The notes below the pieces were generated by a model, which made no database searches, was not told where the DNA came from, and worked only from the letters and a program-made list of their open reading frames with translations. The translations under genes were made by a program, and so were the position numbers. A stretch of DNA of 22,960 bases from Candidatus Pacearchaeota archaeon (GTDB lineage: Archaea; Nanobdellota; Nanobdellia; Pacearchaeales; UBA284): NCBI GenBank assembly GCA_023511755.1, contig JAIMAW010000001.1:1-22960 (forward strand). Direction: 5' to 3'. Numbering within the stretch: the stretch's first letter is position 1; each line of letters opens with the position of its first letter. This document shows positions 22,407-22,960 of this stretch, in pieces.

Positions 22407-22885
22407 CTTGCCTTACTTTTATGAATAAGGCCATAAAAATCTTTGTGTGCAAAGTACGATTTTTCATATAACTTATTAATTTTATCTTTAATTATTGGTA
22501 CTAATAAAATAAAGAATGGAATGATAAGCAAATAAGGTATTGATTTTATTAAATAATCAAGTATTGGTAATGTTGAACAAATCTGATAAGGAACTCCAAG
22601 AAGATTATCAGTGCCACATAAAAAGTTACCAAAAAATTCATGAATGGCAAATAGCACTGGGAATAGGAAGATTGCCAATTTATACTTGTTCTTTGAGTGT
22701 CTATAGTAATAAATACTAAATAAAGAAAAAAAGAATATTGGAAATGCTTTTTTTGTCTTAGGAATCATAATTGCTTTTATGCTTTTAGAATCAAATTTGG
22801 GATTCCTTTTGACCAGTTCTATACTTCTTTTTTTGCTCATGAAGAAATTAGGCACCTCAACGATTAAAAGTATCTGCTTTAGCAT
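22403..22885 (-). CDS. Hypothetical multi-pass membrane protein
   Basis: The 160-residue frame has a basic N-terminal part (KKRSIELVKRNPKFDSKSIK). About three hydrophobic helices follow (about 47-63, 70-88 and 117-135), and a Lys-rich C-terminus ends KDFYGLIHKSKAS. There is no recognised motif, although HEFF and a CGTDNLLGVPYQIC loop might hold a functional site. Met1 at 22885 or Met16 at 22840 could be the start; Met16 gives a typical MSKKR beginning. Base composition is among the most AT-rich of the window, which fits its membrane content and perhaps foreign origin. It is complete at the C-terminus. Confidence 0.55.
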   Translation of the reverse strand: MLKQILLIVEVPNFFMSKKRSIELVKRNPKFDSKSIKAIMIPKTKKAFPIFFFSLFSIYYYRHSKNKYKLAIFLFPVLFAIHEFFGNFLCGTDNLLGVPYQICSTLPILDYLIKSIPYLLIIPFFILLVPIIKDKINKLYEKSYFAHKDFYGLIHKSKAS

Positions 22886-22960
22886 TCTTATTACATTTTT
22901 TGTCTACTCTCTTTTTTACAAGATTTTACGGGTCCCCCTTTCCCCAGGCCTATTAGGATG

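Overview
The window is from an archaeon. It encodes TBP, TFE, MCM, an RPA-like OB-fold protein, ribosomal protein L15e and NreA with a terminal PIP box. Many genes have a TATA box 24-29 nt before the start codon, which suggests mostly leaderless transcripts. The small compact genes, secreted Cys-rich proteins with CGN...CPxDC modules, and several short conserved proteins point to a DPANN-type lineage. I cannot name the phylum from sequence alone.

Layout. 1-607: the C-terminal end of a gene with a Bacteroidetes-like type IX sorting domain, unexpected next to archaeal genes. 614-4943: a large anchored Cys-rich secreted protein, L15e, a two-helix membrane peptide and NreA. 4977-6009: an encapsulin-type ferritin-like protein followed by a ZIP metal transporter. 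6082-7030: DUF134 regulator and a DUF5320-like gene whose 5' half lies in the opposite orientation, next to a palindrome-rich promoter. 7082-8900: a secreted zinc metalloprotease overlapping a membrane-anchored HEAT-repeat protein. 8996-10541: P-loop kinase, nucleoside diphosphate kinase and a small gene broken near its 5' end by a perfect 26-bp tandem duplication. 10667-14279: RPA-like protein, MCM and TBP, the information-processing core of the window.

14432-18379: two overlapping unknown genes, TFE with a rhomboid protease, three short conserved-looking proteins and tRNA-Gly(CCC). 18380-19600 is a scar-like region. It holds a possible TnpB C-terminal remnant, a hairpin, a second ferritin-like gene and an N-terminally truncated peroxiredoxin. 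19600-22960 is visibly more AT-rich and carries an unknown gene, a bacterial-type MetRS with fused tRNA-binding domain, a DUF429 protein and a membrane protein.

The most unusual signals are structural. They are the apparently inverted 5' half of the DUF5320-like gene, the 26-bp duplication that shifts frame near the start of a small gene, the pair of shell-less encapsulin-type ferritins (one beside a ZIP transporter, the other beside a broken peroxiredoxin), and the T9SS-like domain at the left edge.
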